43,777 bases of DNA from Bacteroidaceae bacterium (GCA_017614465.1 JAGABW010000102.1:1-43777); one strand, 5' to 3'. Shown: positions 28,228 through 38,793, counted from the stretch's first letter. A program made the numbers and translations. Notes: generated by a model from the sequence alone, not told the origin.

Positions 28228-28782
28228 TTATTTATTAGCGTCCTTAAATGGTAATCCAAATGCTTTAAGAAGAGCATAGCCTTCTTCATCAGTTTCAGCA
28301 GAAGTTACGAATGTGATATTCATACCCTTGATCTTATCTACTTGGTCGATGTTGATTTCAGGGAAAATGATTTGTTCCTGAATACCGAGGGTATAATTTC
28401 CACGTCCGTCGAATTTGCTTTCGATACCTTTGAAGTCACGGATACGAGGAAGAGAAACACGGATAAGTTTCTCAAGGAATTCGTACATTCTTTGACGACG
28501 CAAAGTTACCATAACACCAATTGGCATCTTTTTACGAAGGTGGAAATTTGAAATATCCTTTTTAGACATTGTTGCAACAGGTTTTTGACCAGTAATCTGG
28601 GCAATTTCCTGCATTGCAACTTCGATAACCTTCTTGTCAGCAGTTGCCATACCAAGACCTTGGTTTACAACTATCTTCTTCAATACTGGTATTTGCATAG
28701 GAGAAGAATAGTTGAACTGTTTCATAAGTGCAGGAGCGATTTGCTCTGCATATACATTCTTAAGATTTGCAGTTGTACTCAT
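28228..28782 (-). CDS. rplE: 50S ribosomal protein L5
   Basis: L5 binds 5S rRNA and forms a bridge to the small subunit head. The 184-aa protein has the conserved core ([49 protein letters not shown]). Its ATG overlaps the rplX stop by one base (TAATG), and a GGGGAGGA ribosome-binding site lies inside the end of rplX, so the two are coupled. Confidence 0.98.
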   Translation of the reverse strand: MSTTANLKNVYAEQIAPALMKQFNYSSPMQIPVLKKIVVNQGLGMATADKKVIEVAMQEIAQITGQKPVATMSKKDISNFHLRKKMPIGVMVTLRRQRMYEFLEKLIRVSLPRIRDFKGIESKFDGRGNYTLGIQEQIIFPEINIDQVDKIKGMNITFVTSAETDEEGYALLKAFGLPFKDANK

Positions 28783-29099
28783 TAGATTTCCTCCCCTGAT
28801 TTTTTAGCATAACGTACTAATTTACCGTTAGCTCCTTCTTTACGTCCAATACGTGTGGCCTTTCCTGTTGTAGGATCAACTACATTAAGATTAGAGATGT
28901 GGATAGGAGCTTCTTGCTTGATAATACCTCCTTGTGGGTGCTTTGCACTTGGCTTAGTGCTCTTAGACACTATATTAACACCCTCGACTACGGCACGCTG
29001 CTTCTCAACAAGGACAGAAAGAACTTTACCAGTCTGTCCTTTAGAGTTACCAGCATTTACTATTACCGTATCGCCTTTCTTAATATGTAATTTACTCAT
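28782..29099 (-). CDS. rplX: 50S ribosomal protein L24
   Basis: L24 is an assembly-initiating protein near the exit tunnel. The 105-aa protein has a KOW motif at its N-terminus ([22 protein letters not shown], about residues 6-27) and the typical [18 protein letters not shown]. The order rplN-rplX-rplE is the standard one. Confidence 0.98.
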   Translation of the reverse strand: MSKLHIKKGDTVIVNAGNSKGQTGKVLSVLVEKQRAVVEGVNIVSKSTKPSAKHPQGGIIKQEAPIHISNLNVVDPTTGKATRIGRKEGANGKLVRYAKKSGEEI

Positions 29100-29118
29100 T
29101 ACTTCTTTGATCTAATAA

Positions 29119-29484
29119 TTAAAGAACTTCAGTAGCTAATGAAACTACTTTCATATTAGCAGCACGGAGTTCACGAGCAACAGGGCCGAAAATACGGCTT
29201 CCTCTCATTTCACCAGTATTACTCAAAAGAACACATGCATTGTCATCAAATCTGATATATGATCCGTCAGGGCGACGAACTTCCTTCTTAGTGCGCACGA
29301 TAAGAGCCTTAGAAACGGTTCCTTTCTTTAAATCGCTTGAAGGAATTACATTCTTTACTGTAACAACAATTGTATCGCCAACAGTCGCATAACGACGACG
29401 AGTACCACCGAGTACACGGATACAGAGTACCTCGCGTGCACCACTGTTGTCAGCAACTGTCAATCTTGATTCTACCTGTATCAT
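29119..29484 (-). CDS. rplN: 50S ribosomal protein L14
   Basis: L14 takes part in an intersubunit bridge. The 121-aa protein starts [20 protein letters not shown] and contains the conserved [18 protein letters not shown] and [13 protein letters not shown]. The length is standard. It lies 2 bp after rpsQ. Confidence 0.99.
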   Translation of the reverse strand: MIQVESRLTVADNSGAREVLCIRVLGGTRRRYATVGDTIVVTVKNVIPSSDLKKGTVSKALIVRTKKEVRRPDGSYIRFDDNACVLLSNTGEMRGSRIFGPVARELRAANMKVVSLATEVL

Positions 29485-29486
29485 AA

Positions 29487-29744
29487 TTACTTAGCTCTTT
29501 CTACGATATTTACTAATCTCCATCTTTTTGTTTTACTCAATGGACGAGTTTCCATTATAAGCACTGTATCACCTACATTGCAATCGTTATTCTCGTCATG
29601 AGCATGGTATTTCTTAGTCTTACTAACGAACTTACCATAAATAGGGTGCTTTTCCTTGAACTTAGCAGCAACTACGATAGTTTTATCCATCTTAGAGCTT
29701 ACAACTACACCCGTTCTTTGTTTTCTTAAATTTCTAGCTTCCAT
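29487..29744 (-). CDS. rpsQ: 30S ribosomal protein S17
   Basis: S17 is an OB-fold protein that binds the 16S 5' domain early in assembly. The 85-aa sequence has [20 protein letters not shown] at the N-terminus and [20 protein letters not shown] near the C-terminus, both diagnostic. It follows rpmC by 12 bp. Confidence 0.98.
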   Translation of the reverse strand: MEARNLRKQRTGVVVSSKMDKTIVVAAKFKEKHPIYGKFVSKTKKYHAHDENNDCNVGDTVLIMETRPLSKTKRWRLVNIVERAK

Positions 29745-29756
29745 GTAGATGCAATT

Positions 29757-29951
29757 TTATTTGTTAAGTTCTCTCTGACGTAACTCGGTCTGCATACGAG
29801 CGATATCACGACGAAGCTTCTTAATTTGTGAATGATCCTCTACAGGAGATATGTGATGGTTGAACTTCATGTTGGTGTAGTTAGCAACCTCTGCTTCAAG
29901 GCGTTCTGCCAATTCAGCATCTGTAAATTCTCTTATTTCTGCAATTTTCAT
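29757..29951 (-). CDS. rpmC: 50S ribosomal protein L29
   Basis: L29 is a small two-helix protein at the tunnel exit, where it helps form the docking site for targeting factors. The 64-aa protein begins MKIAEIREFTDAELAERLEA and ends IKKLRRDIARMQTELRQREL, as expected. It lies 5 bp after rplP. Confidence 0.97.
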   Translation of the reverse strand: MKIAEIREFTDAELAERLEAEVANYTNMKFNHHISPVEDHSQIKKLRRDIARMQTELRQRELNK

Positions 29952-29956
29952 AATTC

Positions 29957-30388
29957 TTAAGCGTTTTTGTCGTAATCACGTCTTACAATAAACTTAGTTG
30001 TTGTAGGTAGCTTTTGAGCTCCAAGACGAAGAGCTTCTTTAGCAATTTCATATGATACTCCTTCAATCTCAAAGAGAATGCGACCTGGTTTAGCAGGGAA
30101 TACATATTTGTATGGATCTCCCTTACCTTTACCCATACGTACGTCAGCAGGTTTCTTTGTGATTGGTTTATCAGGGAAAATTCGAATCCAAACTTGTCCC
30201 TGACGTTGCATATAACGAGTAATAGCGACACGGGCTGCTTCAATCTGTTGAGATGAAATCCAACGAGTTTGAAGAGCTTTAATGCCAAAGCTACCGAATG
30301 CGAGTTCAGTTCCTCTATGAGAAACGCCTTTTAGGCGACCGCGACCTTTTTGGGGTCTTCTGTATTTTTGTCTTTTAGGCTGTAACAT
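29957..30388 (-). CDS. rplP: 50S ribosomal protein L16
   Basis: L16 positions tRNA in the A site of the large subunit. The 143-aa protein starts [20 protein letters not shown] and has [20 protein letters not shown] at about residues 74-93, the conserved loop near the peptidyl transferase centre. It follows rpsC by 14 bp. Confidence 0.99.
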   Translation of the reverse strand: MLQPKRQKYRRPQKGRGRLKGVSHRGTELAFGSFGIKALQTRWISSQQIEAARVAITRYMQRQGQVWIRIFPDKPITKKPADVRMGKGKGDPYKYVFPAKPGRILFEIEGVSYEIAKEALRLGAQKLPTTTKFIVRRDYDKNA

Positions 30389-30402
30389 TTTACTTCAACG
30401 TT

Positions 30403-31122
30403 TTAACGGTTAGACTTTCTGTTTCTTAATCTTCGACCGCTATTATTGTTGCGGGTTGTTTCCTTCTGTTGTGTAAAGTTAGGAGCAAGATCTTGCTTAC
30501 CGAACTTTTCTCCACGACAAATCCATACCTTAATACCGAGAAGTCCAACCTTAGTCAAAGCTTCAGCAAGACAATAATCGATATCAGCACGAAGTGTATG
30601 AAGAGGAGTACGTCCTTCCTTATACATTTCAGAACGAGACATTTCTGCACCGTTAAGACGACCAGAAATTTGAATTTTTATACCTTCAGCACCTGAACGC
30701 ATTGTATTAGCGATAGCTGTTTTGATAGCACGACGGTAAGCGATTTTACCTTCGATTTGACGTGCTACATTGTTAGCTACGATAACTGCGTCTAACTCAG
30801 GGCGTTTGATTTCATAGATATTAATCTGAACATCCTTGTCAGTTAATTTCTTGAGTTCCTCTTTCAACTTGTCAACTTCTTGACCACCCTTACCGATGAT
30901 AAGACCTGGTCTTGCTGTACATACAGTTATAGTAACAAGTTTAAGCGTGCGTTCAATAACAATCTTAGATACACTGGCTTTAGCAAGACGAGCATTGAGA
31001 TACTTACGAATCTTGCTATCTTCGAGGATATTGTCCCCGAAATTGCTTCCGCCGAACCAGTTTGAGTCCCAGCCTCTTACGATACCGAGGCGGTTACTAA
31101 TTGGATTACATTTCTGTCCCAT
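30403..31122 (-). CDS. rpsC: 30S ribosomal protein S3
   Basis: S3 lines the mRNA entry channel. The 239-aa protein has a KH domain with the GXXG-type loop in [20 protein letters not shown] (about residues 74-93) and the C-terminal domain with [20 protein letters not shown]. The basic C-terminal tail ([11 protein letters not shown]) is somewhat longer than in E. coli. It begins 2 bp after rplV. Confidence 0.98.
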   Translation of the reverse strand: MGQKCNPISNRLGIVRGWDSNWFGGSNFGDNILEDSKIRKYLNARLAKASVSKIVIERTLKLVTITVCTARPGLIIGKGGQEVDKLKEELKKLTDKDVQINIYEIKRPELDAVIVANNVARQIEGKIAYRRAIKTAIANTMRSGAEGIKIQISGRLNGAEMSRSEMYKEGRTPLHTLRADIDYCLAEALTKVGLLGIKVWICRGEKFGKQDLAPNFTQQKETTRNNNSGRRLRNRKSNR

Positions 31123-31124
31123 AA

Positions 31125-31529
31125 TTATTTTTCCTCATTAGTTTTAGCGTCCACAAATATAGTAACATGATTAGAACGCTTACGAATTCTGTATCCACGT
31201 CCCTGTGGTGCTGGTCTCATACGTTTAAGAGTTGCACCTTCATCTACGAAAATTCTAGTGATATACAATTCGCCGTTTTCAGCTTTTCTTTCGTTCTTTT
31301 GCTCCCAGTTAGCGATCGCAGAGCGAACTAACTTCTCGAGATCATTCGAAGCATCTTTAGAGCAGAACTTGAGGGTTGCCAAAGCCTTGCTTACCTCCAT
31401 TCCTCTTACAAGGTCTACTACGTAGCGCATCTTGCGTGGAGATGTTGGGATGTTGCGAAGACTAGCAAAATAGGTAGTCTTTTTAGCCTCTTTTTGTTTC
31501 TGGGCCATTAATTTTTTTCTTGATCCCAT
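31125..31529 (-). CDS. rplV: 50S ribosomal protein L22
   Basis: L22 lines the exit tunnel with a long hairpin loop. The 134-aa protein has the core [19 protein letters not shown] (about residues 29-47) and the tunnel hairpin region [20 protein letters not shown] near residues 100-120. A polar N-terminal extension ([17 protein letters not shown]) matches other Bacteroidales. It follows rpsS by 31 bp. Confidence 0.97.
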   Translation of the reverse strand: MGSRKKLMAQKQKEAKKTTYFASLRNIPTSPRKMRYVVDLVRGMEVSKALATLKFCSKDASNDLEKLVRSAIANWEQKNERKAENGELYITRIFVDEGATLKRMRPAPQGRGYRIRKRSNHVTIFVDAKTNEEK

Positions 31530-31560
31530 TATTTAATTTTCTTAATTTCTGTGAATCTGT

Positions 31561-31830
31561 TTACTTCTTTCTATTACCTGCGTGACCGCGGAAAGTACGA
31601 GTAAGCGCAAACTCGCCGAGCTTGTGACCTACCATATTTTCAGTAATGTAAACAGGGATGAATTTATTACCGTTATGAACTGCAATGGTGTGTCCTACAA
31701 AATCAGGAGAAATCATTGAAGCTCTTGCCCATGTTTTTACAACGTTCTTCTTACCGCTCTCGTTCATATCAAGAACTTTCTTTTCGAGCTTAACGTTAAT
31801 ATATGGACCTTTTTTAAGTGATCTACTCAT
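31561..31830 (-). CDS. rpsS: 30S ribosomal protein S19
   Basis: S19 sits in the head of the small subunit next to S13. The 89-aa protein begins [19 protein letters not shown] and has the conserved [20 protein letters not shown] and [16 protein letters not shown]. The length is standard. It follows rplB. Confidence 0.98.
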   Translation of the reverse strand: MSRSLKKGPYINVKLEKKVLDMNESGKKNVVKTWARASMISPDFVGHTIAVHNGNKFIPVYITENMVGHKLGEFALTRTFRGHAGNRKK

Positions 31831-31853
31831 AATCTTTTACTTAGTTAACTAGA

Positions 31854-32678
31854 TTACTTTTTACGTCTTTCAATTATGTACTTAGTTGATGCTTTCTTAG
31901 GAGCACGAGTCTTAAGTCCCTTAGCGTACAAACCGTTACGTGAACGTGGGTGTCCTCCAGACTGACGTCCTTCACCACCACCCATTGGGTGATCATGTGG
32001 GTTCATTACTACACCACGGTTGTGTGGGCGACGACCTAACCAACGGCTACGTCCTGCCTTACCTGAAGACTCGAGTGCGTGGTCAGAGTTGCTTACGCTA
32101 CCGATAGTTGCGCGACAAACTGAAAGAATCTTACGAATTTCACCTGAAGGGAGTTTGATAACGCAATAGCGTCCTTCACGTGAAGTCAACTGAGCAAAAT
32201 TACCAGCAGATCTTACCATCTTAGCACCTTGTCCTGGACGGAGTTCGATGTTGTGTATTACAGTACCTACTGGAATGTTTTGGAGAGGAAGTGTGTTGCC
32301 AAGGTCAGGAGTAGCATTTTCACCTGACATAAGAGTAGCACCTACTTGTAATCCATTTGGAGCAACGATGTAACGTTTTTCACCATCAGCATAGCAAAGA
32401 AGGGCTATACGAGCAGAACGATTTGGATCGTACTCGATAGTCTTTACTACTGCTGGTATTCCATCCTTATCTCTCTTGAAGTCAACGATACGAATAAGTT
32501 TCTTGTGACCGCCACCTCTGTAACGGACAGTGATGCGTCCGTAATTGTTACGACCGCCTGTACTTTTCTTACCGAATACAAGAGTTTTCTCTGGTACTGA
32601 TGTAGTAACATCATCGAAAGTACCAATAGCTTTGTGTCTTTGACCTGGAGTAATTGGTCTAAATTTACGAATACCCAT
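31854..32678 (-). CDS. rplB: 50S ribosomal protein L2
   Basis: L2 is needed for subunit joining and lies near the peptidyl transferase centre. The 274-aa protein has the RNA-binding OB and SH3-like domains ([37 protein letters not shown]) and the C-terminal [20 protein letters not shown], which includes the conserved His region. It follows rplW by 7 bp. Confidence 0.99.
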   Translation of the reverse strand: MGIRKFRPITPGQRHKAIGTFDDVTTSVPEKTLVFGKKSTGGRNNYGRITVRYRGGGHKKLIRIVDFKRDKDGIPAVVKTIEYDPNRSARIALLCYADGEKRYIVAPNGLQVGATLMSGENATPDLGNTLPLQNIPVGTVIHNIELRPGQGAKMVRSAGNFAQLTSREGRYCVIKLPSGEIRKILSVCRATIGSVSNSDHALESSGKAGRSRWLGRRPHNRGVVMNPHDHPMGGGEGRQSGGHPRSRNGLYAKGLKTRAPKKASTKYIIERRKK

Positions 32679-32685
32679 TTTTTAA

Positions 32686-32979
32686 TTAAATGTTACTAAA
32701 GAAATCGATAGTTTCACCTTCTTTAAGAGTCACGATAGCTTTCTTGAAAGCATTCTTCTGACCTTTGATAACACCTGCGCGTGTGTAACGGCTCTTACGC
32801 TTACCAGCGTATTTTGCAGTGTTAACTGAAACTACATTTACATTATACTTTGCTTCTACTTCTTTTTGAATCTCGATTTTATTGGCCTTAGGATGCACAA
32901 TGAAGCCGAACTTATTGTTCTGCTTTTCTGAAAGAGCCGTCATCTTTTCTGTAACCAATGGTTTAATTATATATGCCAT
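32686..32979 (-). CDS. rplW: 50S ribosomal protein L23
   Basis: L23 is the main docking site for trigger factor and SRP at the tunnel exit. The 97-aa protein starts MAYIIKPLVTEKMTALSEKQ and has the typical YNVNVVSVNTAKYAGKRKSR. An AAGGAGGT ribosome-binding site runs across the rplD stop codon, one of the strongest in the window. Confidence 0.98.
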   Translation of the reverse strand: MAYIIKPLVTEKMTALSEKQNNKFGFIVHPKANKIEIQKEVEAKYNVNVVSVNTAKYAGKRKSRYTRAGVIKGQKNAFKKAIVTLKEGETIDFFSNI

Positions 32980-32990
32980 ATTGTACCTCC

Positions 32991-33620
32991 TTACTTGTTA
33001 AAAGTTTCATCAACCAACTTAAGTGCATCTTCAGTCACAACAAGTACATTTGCATTCATCACTTTGTAAGTGTTGAGTGCACTAACTGTTGCAACTTCTG
33101 CGCGTTGTATATTACGAGCTGACAAATATACGTTTTTATTATTACTTGGCAAAACAAGTAGCAATTTTTTTCCATCGATTTTAAGATTTTTCTGCATTTC
33201 GATGAAGTCTTTAGTCTTTGGAGCGTCGAAATTGACATCTTCAATTACCAATATTGCATTTTGTTGAGCCTTATAAGAAAGAGCACTTTTACGAGCTAAG
33301 TCCTTAACTTTCTTATTAAGTTTGAACCAGTAATCGCGTGGTTGTGGACCGAATACACGACCTCCTCCACGAAGAACTGGAGACTTAATATCACCACGAC
33401 GTGCACCGCCACCACCTTTCTGACGGATGAGTTTACGTGTAGATCCAGTTATTTCACTTCTTTCTTTTGACTTATGAGTACCTTGACGCTGTGCAGCAAG
33501 ATACTGCTTTACTGCAAGATAAATAACGTGGTCGTTAGGTTCAATTCCGAAGATAGCGTCATTCAATTCAACCTTCTTACCAGTCTCTTGACCTTTAATG
33601 TTTAAAACTGATACTTCCAT
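32991..33620 (-). CDS. rplD: 50S ribosomal protein L4
   Basis: L4 lines the exit tunnel and, in gamma-proteobacteria, represses the S10 operon through its leader. The 209-aa protein has the tunnel-loop region [20 protein letters not shown] and the motif [20 protein letters not shown]. Its ATG overlaps the rplC stop by one base (TAATG). Whether it autoregulates here is unknown. Confidence 0.98.
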   Translation of the reverse strand: MEVSVLNIKGQETGKKVELNDAIFGIEPNDHVIYLAVKQYLAAQRQGTHKSKERSEITGSTRKLIRQKGGGGARRGDIKSPVLRGGGRVFGPQPRDYWFKLNKKVKDLARKSALSYKAQQNAILVIEDVNFDAPKTKDFIEMQKNLKIDGKKLLLVLPSNNKNVYLSARNIQRAEVATVSALNTYKVMNANVLVVTEDALKLVDETFNK

Positions 33621-34234
33621 TACTTCTTAATTGTTAAGATTGAACCTTTACATCCTGGCACTGATCCTTTTACGAGAAGGAGGTTGTGTTCAGGAATTAC
33701 TTTAATTACTTGAAGGTTATGTGTAGTTACTTGCACATTACCCATTTGACCACCCATCTTAAGGTTCTTGTAGACACGTGATGGAGTTGCACACGCACCT
33801 ATAGATCCTGGTTTGCGCTGACGGTCGTCCTGACCGTGAGTTGACTGACCAACACCACCGAAACCATGACGTTTAACAACGCCTTGGAATCCCTTACCTT
33901 TAGATGTACCAACCACGTCAACATATGGAGCATCGTTAAAGATTTCCACTGTGATTACATCACCAAGGTTGTGTTCATCGTCAAATGTGAACTCGGCCAA
34001 GTGTCTCTTTGGAGTTGTACCTGCTTTTTTAAAGTGTCCCATCATTGGTTTAGTTGTGTTCTTTTCCTTAGCTTCCTGGAAACCAACCTGAACAGCAGCA
34101 TAACCATCTTTCTCGACAGTCTTAATTTGGGTAACAACACAAGGACCTACTTCGATAACAGTGCATGGAAGATTCTTTCCCTCGGCACTGAAAACGGATG
34201 TCATTCCGATTTTCTTTCCTAATAATCCTGGCAT
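33620..34234 (-). CDS. rplC: 50S ribosomal protein L3
   Basis: L3 reaches into the peptidyl transferase region and starts large-subunit assembly. The 204-aa protein begins [20 protein letters not shown] and has the conserved [19 protein letters not shown] and [20 protein letters not shown]. It lies 50 bp after rpsJ and overlaps rplD by one base. Confidence 0.99.
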   Translation of the reverse strand: MPGLLGKKIGMTSVFSAEGKNLPCTVIEVGPCVVTQIKTVEKDGYAAVQVGFQEAKEKNTTKPMMGHFKKAGTTPKRHLAEFTFDDEHNLGDVITVEIFNDAPYVDVVGTSKGKGFQGVVKRHGFGGVGQSTHGQDDRQRKPGSIGACATPSRVYKNLKMGGQMGNVQVTTHNLQVIKVIPEHNLLLVKGSVPGCKGSILTIKK

Positions 34235-34284
34235 TTCTTACTTTGTTTAAAAAATTAATAATTATTTAAGTATAAAATACTTTA

Positions 34285-34590
34285 CTACACTTTGATTTCT
34301 ACTTCCACACCGCTAGGAAGTTCAAGTTTCATAAGAGAATCTACAGTCTTTGGAGTAGCTTCGTAGATATCTATGAGACGTTTGTAAGTGTTAAGTTCGA
34401 ATTGTTCGCGTGATTTCTTGTTAACGAATGTACTTCTGTTTACTGTAAATACACGCTTGTGAGTTGGCAATGGAATTGGTCCGCTTACTGAAGCGTCTGT
34501 TGCCTTCACAGTCTTAACGATCTTCTCAGCAGACTTGTCTACGAGATTGTGATCATAAGACTTAAGTTTAATTCTGATTTTCTGACTCAT
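34285..34590 (-). CDS. rpsJ: 30S ribosomal protein S10
   Basis: S10 belongs to the small subunit head and also joins NusB in antitermination. The 101-aa protein has the motifs [20 protein letters not shown] and [20 protein letters not shown]. It ends in TAG, which supports a standard genetic code. The 91-bp gap before it contains a long hairpin. Confidence 0.98.
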   Translation of the reverse strand: MSQKIRIKLKSYDHNLVDKSAEKIVKTVKATDASVSGPIPLPTHKRVFTVNRSTFVNKKSREQFELNTYKRLIDIYEATPKTVDSLMKLELPSGVEVEIKV

Positions 34591-34622
34591 TGTCTATAAT
34601 TTATTATGTTATTATTATAATA

Positions 34623-34673
34623 TAAGGTGGAATTTGCCATTAAGAGTCATTCGCTAATGGCAAATCCATCTTA
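34623..34673 (-). promoter_or_regulatory. Long hairpin between fusA and rpsJ
   Basis: In the sense RNA, TAAGATGGATTTGCCATTA (34655-34673) pairs with the stretch at 34623-34642 (TAATGGCAAATTCCACCTTA) over 18 Watson-Crick pairs, with one mismatch and one bulge, around a 12-nt loop. What follows is AT-rich without a clean T-tract. It marks the boundary between the str and S10 segments and may be an attenuator, processing site or protein-binding leader. Confidence 0.75.
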
Positions 34674-34681
34674 ATTTTTAT

Positions 34682-36799
34682 TTATACGAGGTCTGCACGT
34701 CCACCGCATTCCTGAAGAACTGTCTTAGCAACAGAACTTGATACTGGAGCATGGTGATCGTAAGTCATTGTTGATGTTGCACGACCTGATGTGATTGTAC
34801 GTAAAGCTGTTACATATCCGAACATTTCAGACAATGGAACCATTGCTTTAACGATACGAGCACCTGAGCGGCTGGTATCCATACCTTCAACCTGACCACG
34901 ACGTTTGTTCAAGTCACCGATTACATCACCCATGTTCTCTTCTGGAGTAACTACTTCGAGTTTCATGATTGGCTCCATAAGAACTGGTTTAGCTTGAGAG
35001 CATGCGTTCTTATAAGCTTGGAGAGCACAGATTTCGAATGACAACTGGTCTGAGTCTACTGGGTGGAATGAACCATCGATAAGACGAACCTTCATTGAAT
35101 CCATTGGGAAGCCACCAAGAACACCGTTAGCCATTGCATTGATGAATCCTTTCTGAACAGATGGGATGAATTCTTTTGGAATGTTACCACCCTTAACTTC
35201 ATCGATGAATTGCAATCCGCCTTCTTTGTAGTCTTCATCAACTGGTCCTACTTCAACGATGATATCGGCGAACTTACCGCGACCACCTGATTGCTTCTTG
35301 TAAACTTCACGAAGATTAACTGGTTTAGTAATTGCTTCCTTGTAGTTAACCTGTGGTTTACCTTGGTTACATTCTACCTTGAATTCACGTTTCAGACGGT
35401 CGATGATGATTTCGAGGTGAAGCTCACCCATACCTGAGATTACAGTTTGACCTGTTTGTTCATCAGTCTTAACTGTAAATGTAGGGTCTTCTTCAGCCAA
35501 CTTAGAAAGACCAACAGAAAGTTTGTCGAGGTCTTTTTGAGTCTTAGGTTCTACTGCGATACCGATAACTGGATCTGGGAAGTCCATTGACTCGAGAACG
35601 ATTGGTGCATCCTCGTCGCAAAGTGTATCACCTGTGTGAATATCTTTCAAACCGACTACAGCACCGATATCACCTGCGCAGATTTCTTCAACTGGGTTTT
35701 GGTGATTTGAGTGCATTTGGAACAAACGTGAAACACGTTCCTTCTTTCCAGAACGAGAGTTGTAGATGTATGAACCAGCAACTACTTTACCTGAGTATAC
35801 ACGGATAAATGTAAGACGACCTACATATGGGTCAGTTGCAATCTTGAATGCAAGAGCTGCAGTCTTATCTTGTTCATCTGGTTTACGATCTTCTTCCTCT
35901 TTTGTTACAGGATTAGTTCCTACAACGTTTGGAGTGTCAACTGGAGATGGAAGGAATGCACAAACATAGTCAAGGAGAGTCTGCACACCTTTATTCTTAA
36001 ATGAAGAACCACAAAGCATAGGAGTGATTTCCATACTTACAGTACCTTTTCTGATAGCTGCAAGGATTTCTTCTTCTGTGATAGTTGAAGGATCGTCGAA
36101 ATATTTTTCCATGAGAGCATCGTCAACGTTAGCTGCAGTCTCAAGGAGTTTATCGCGCCATTCTTCAGCTTCTGCTTGTAATTCTGCTGGGATATCTTCA
36201 ACTGAGTAATCAGCACCCATTGTTTCATCGTGCCAGAAGATAGCTTTCATCTTGATAAGGTCAACTACACCTTTGAAAGATTCTTCAGCTCCGATTGGTA
36301 TTACGATTGGGCATGGATTAGCACCGAGAACCTCTTTCATTTGTCTTACAACTTCAAAGAAGTCAGCACCTGAGCGGTCCATCTTGTTTACATAACCCAT
36401 ACGTGGCACATTATATTTGTCAGCCTGACGCCATACTGTTTCAGATTGTGGTTCAACACCACCTACAGCACAATATGCGGCAACAGCACCGTCAAGAACA
36501 CGTAATGAACGTTCAACCTCAGCTGTAAAGTCAACGTGTCCCGGAGTGTCAATCAGGTTAATCTTATATTTATCGCCTGCGTAGTTCCAGTAAGTTGTTG
36601 TAGCAGCAGATGTGATAGTGATACCACGTTCTTGTTCTTGCTCCATCCAGTCCATTGTAGCAGCACCGTCATGAACCTCACCGATTTTGTGAGTAAGTCC
36701 TGTATAAAAAAGGATGCGCTCAGAAGTGGTTGTTTTACCAGCATCGATGTGTGCCATGATACCGATATTTCGCGTCAAATGCAAATCGCGTTTAGCCAT
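34682..36799 (-). CDS. fusA: Elongation factor G
   Basis: EF-G drives ribosomal translocation with GTP hydrolysis. The 705-aa protein has intact GTPase motifs: AHIDAGKT (residues 16-23), the switch region [10 protein letters not shown] (57-66), DTPGH (84-88) and NKMD (138-141). Domains II to V follow, with [20 protein letters not shown] and [13 protein letters not shown]. Given its canonical motifs and its place between rpsG and rpsJ, it is the housekeeping copy rather than a diverged paralogue. tuf is not in this cluster, as is usual in Bacteroidota. Confidence 0.99.
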   Translation of the reverse strand: MAKRDLHLTRNIGIMAHIDAGKTTTSERILFYTGLTHKIGEVHDGAATMDWMEQEQERGITITSAATTTYWNYAGDKYKINLIDTPGHVDFTAEVERSLRVLDGAVAAYCAVGGVEPQSETVWRQADKYNVPRMGYVNKMDRSGADFFEVVRQMKEVLGANPCPIVIPIGAEESFKGVVDLIKMKAIFWHDETMGADYSVEDIPAELQAEAEEWRDKLLETAANVDDALMEKYFDDPSTITEEEILAAIRKGTVSMEITPMLCGSSFKNKGVQTLLDYVCAFLPSPVDTPNVVGTNPVTKEEEDRKPDEQDKTAALAFKIATDPYVGRLTFIRVYSGKVVAGSYIYNSRSGKKERVSRLFQMHSNHQNPVEEICAGDIGAVVGLKDIHTGDTLCDEDAPIVLESMDFPDPVIGIAVEPKTQKDLDKLSVGLSKLAEEDPTFTVKTDEQTGQTVISGMGELHLEIIIDRLKREFKVECNQGKPQVNYKEAITKPVNLREVYKKQSGGRGKFADIIVEVGPVDEDYKEGGLQFIDEVKGGNIPKEFIPSVQKGFINAMANGVLGGFPMDSMKVRLIDGSFHPVDSDQLSFEICALQAYKNACSQAKPVLMEPIMKLEVVTPEENMGDVIGDLNKRRGQVEGMDTSRSGARIVKAMVPLSEMFGYVTALRTITSGRATSTMTYDHHAPVSSSVAKTVLQECGGRADLV

Positions 36800-36847
36800 A
36801 CTTTAATCCTGTTTCTTAATTACCTAAAAACTTAATACCTGTATCAA

Positions 36848-37324
36848 TTAGAATCTGAAATGTGCGAATGCACGGTTAGCTTCAGCCATACGGTGCATAT
36901 CTTCCTTACGCTTGAATGCTCCACCTTGTTCGTTAAAAGCATCAATTATTTCTGAAGCAAGTTTTTCTGCCATGTTCTTACCAGAACGTTTACGAGCAAA
37001 AGAAATCATATTCTTCATTGAAATAGCTTCCTTACGGTCAGCGCGAATTTCTGTTGGCACTTGGAATGTAGCACCACCGATACGGCGGCTCTTTACTTCA
37101 ACTTGTGGAGTAATGTTTTCCAAAGCCTTTTTCCAGATTTCTATAGATGACTTCTCATCATCTTTCATTTTGTTTTCTACGATAGAGAGAGAATTGTAAA
37201 AGATTGAGTATGCAATACTCTTCTTTCCATCATACATAAGGTGATTAACGAATTTTGTCACCTTTACATCACCATAAACTGGATCTGGAAGGATCACACG
37301 TTTTTTTGGTTTAGCTTTTCTCAT
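36848..37324 (-). CDS. rpsG: 30S ribosomal protein S7
   Basis: S7 starts assembly of the small subunit head and lies close to the E site. The 158-aa protein starts [20 protein letters not shown] and has the conserved [20 protein letters not shown] and the C-terminal [20 protein letters not shown]. It lies between rpsL (120 bp upstream) and fusA. Confidence 0.98.
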   Translation of the reverse strand: MRKAKPKKRVILPDPVYGDVKVTKFVNHLMYDGKKSIAYSIFYNSLSIVENKMKDDEKSSIEIWKKALENITPQVEVKSRRIGGATFQVPTEIRADRKEAISMKNMISFARKRSGKNMAEKLASEIIDAFNEQGGAFKRKEDMHRMAEANRAFAHFRF

Positions 37325-37444
37325 TTGTCTTGTTTGTTTTTAATTCTGTCTGAGGTTGCTTATTTTGTCTTCAACGTTCTCACTTGAACATTTACTCAAC
37401 CATTTATTAGCTTGCCTTCAAACCAGACGTTGTTAGTTAAAAAA

Positions 37445-37825
37445 TTACTTCTTTGCCTTAGGGCGTTTAGCTCCGTACTTAGAACGACGTTGTGTACGAC
37501 TTTCTACACCAGCTGTATCGAGTGCACCACGGATAATGTGATAACGTACACCTGGAAGGTCCTTTACACGACCACCACGTACAAGAACGATAGAGTGTTC
37601 CTGCAAGTTGTGTCCTTCTCCTGGAATGTAGGAGTTAACTTCTTTTTTGTTTGTCAAGCGAACACGTGCAACTTTACGCATTGCTGAGTTAGGTTTCTTA
37701 GGTGTTGTAGTGTAAACACGAACGCAAACGCCACGACGCTGTGGACATGAGTCCAAAGCAGGCGACTTACTCTTGTCTACCAATACCTTTCTACCTTTTC
37801 TTACTAATTGTTGAATAGTAGGCAT
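37445..37825 (-). CDS. rpsL: 30S ribosomal protein S12
   Basis: S12 lies at the decoding centre and is the classic target of streptomycin-resistance mutations. The 126-aa protein begins [20 protein letters not shown] and carries [20 protein letters not shown], with both lysines of the streptomycin region unchanged. It is the first gene of the cluster here, preceded by a leader of about 150 nt and a good promoter. Confidence 0.99.
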   Translation of the reverse strand: MPTIQQLVRKGRKVLVDKSKSPALDSCPQRRGVCVRVYTTTPKKPNSAMRKVARVRLTNKKEVNSYIPGEGHNLQEHSIVLVRGGRVKDLPGVRYHIIRGALDTAGVESRTQRRSKYGAKRPKAKK

Positions 37826-38346
37826 GTTTTTGTTTTTTTTAATTATTATTATTATTTATGTATAAACGTTTTTTTAAATGCTTTCGTCCCCTCTAAAATC
37901 ACTCGCCTTAAACGAAAAACGCACAATTTAATACAACCCGAATAGACACAATCCGAGCATTATAGTCCAAAAAGCGGTGCAAAGGTAGTAAATTCTTTTC
38001 AAACAGCACATTTCTAGAGTATAAAAAATTCAAATCATGATGCAAAAAAGGTTGATCAACCACCGAATTTATGTTTATTTAACATTTTCAAATATCTTTT
38101 AACTCCGAAAAAATGAACAAAAATTCAAATATTCCCCAAAATCACAAACAATAAGCCCTCATGAAAAGAGCGAGAAAAGGCGCAATAAAAGCACGTAAAA
38201 CATGACGGATAAGAGGTGGGAAAACTGACAAACAAATATACTAAGATTTACCAACGTTTTACCACTTATACGACAAGAAAAACATAGTTTAAAAAAATCG
38301 GGATCCTAAGTACTGAATAAGACAACAAAATATTAAATGAACAACA
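37826..38346. other. Gene-free 521-bp spacer upstream of rpsL
   Basis: The rpsL end carries a poly-A/T-rich leader (37826-37975) and the promoter at 37980-38010. The remaining bases up to the TonB-C-like gene hold no open frame of note, no tRNA and no obvious terminator. The sequence is AT-rich with scattered short purine runs. Confidence 0.7.
37980..38010 (-). promoter_or_regulatory. Promoter of the str-S10-spc-alpha ribosomal cluster
   Basis: TACCTTTG (37980-37987, minus strand) is a perfect match to the Bacteroidales -7 box TAnnTTTG. A TGTG (38007-38010), close to the TTTG -33 box, lies 19 bp upstream, the normal spacing. Transcription would start near 37973 and give a leader of about 150 nt. 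Confidence 0.6.
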
Positions 38347-38793
38347 TCACACATCAACTGTTTTTACGGTAAGAAACGAAACTTTGCCATGCCTTATAGG
38401 AATCTGAACAGTAAATTTTCCTTTTACTTTTTTATCTACTCGTTTTGCCGGAATAAATTTCATTTTCCTTACAACCCTTATCGCCTCGTTATCCAAATCT
38501 GGTTCAAGTTTGCGAATAACCGCACAATCATAAACTTTTCCTTTCTCGTTTATTCGGCAATCAACGATAATAATACCTGACACATTGCCGGCTGAACGAA
38601 TCTCGCGAAAATGTTCTTTCAAAAAATCGTTCATTTTACTTTCACCACCCTTATATGCAGGAGGAGTAATAAGCGTTTCCTCAACTTTTCGTGGAGCGAT
38701 AAAAGGCGAAGGTATGTCAAAATCAAAGAACTGAGCCTTTATATCAAGTGAAACAAAGAATATAAAACTTAAAAGTAAAAGTACACGATTCAT
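38347..38793 (-). CDS. Small secreted TonB C-terminal-domain-like protein
   Basis: The 148-aa protein has a signal peptide (residues 1-21, ending IKAQ) and a single domain at about residues 45-145. Its features fit the TonB C-terminal family: PPAYKGGESKMNDFLKEHFR, GIIIVDCRINEKGKVYDCAV, LDNEAIRVVRKMKFIPAK and KFTVQIPIR. Unlike real TonB it has no transmembrane anchor kept after cleavage and no Pro-rich spanning region, so it is unlikely to transduce energy by itself. Related stand-alone domains are common in Bacteroidota and mostly uncharacterised. It is transcribed alone, divergently from the IMP cyclohydrolase gene. Confidence 0.8.
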   Translation of the reverse strand: MNRVLLLLSFIFFVSLDIKAQFFDFDIPSPFIAPRKVEETLITPPAYKGGESKMNDFLKEHFREIRSAGNVSGIIIVDCRINEKGKVYDCAVIRKLEPDLDNEAIRVVRKMKFIPAKRVDKKVKGKFTVQIPIRHGKVSFLTVKTVDV

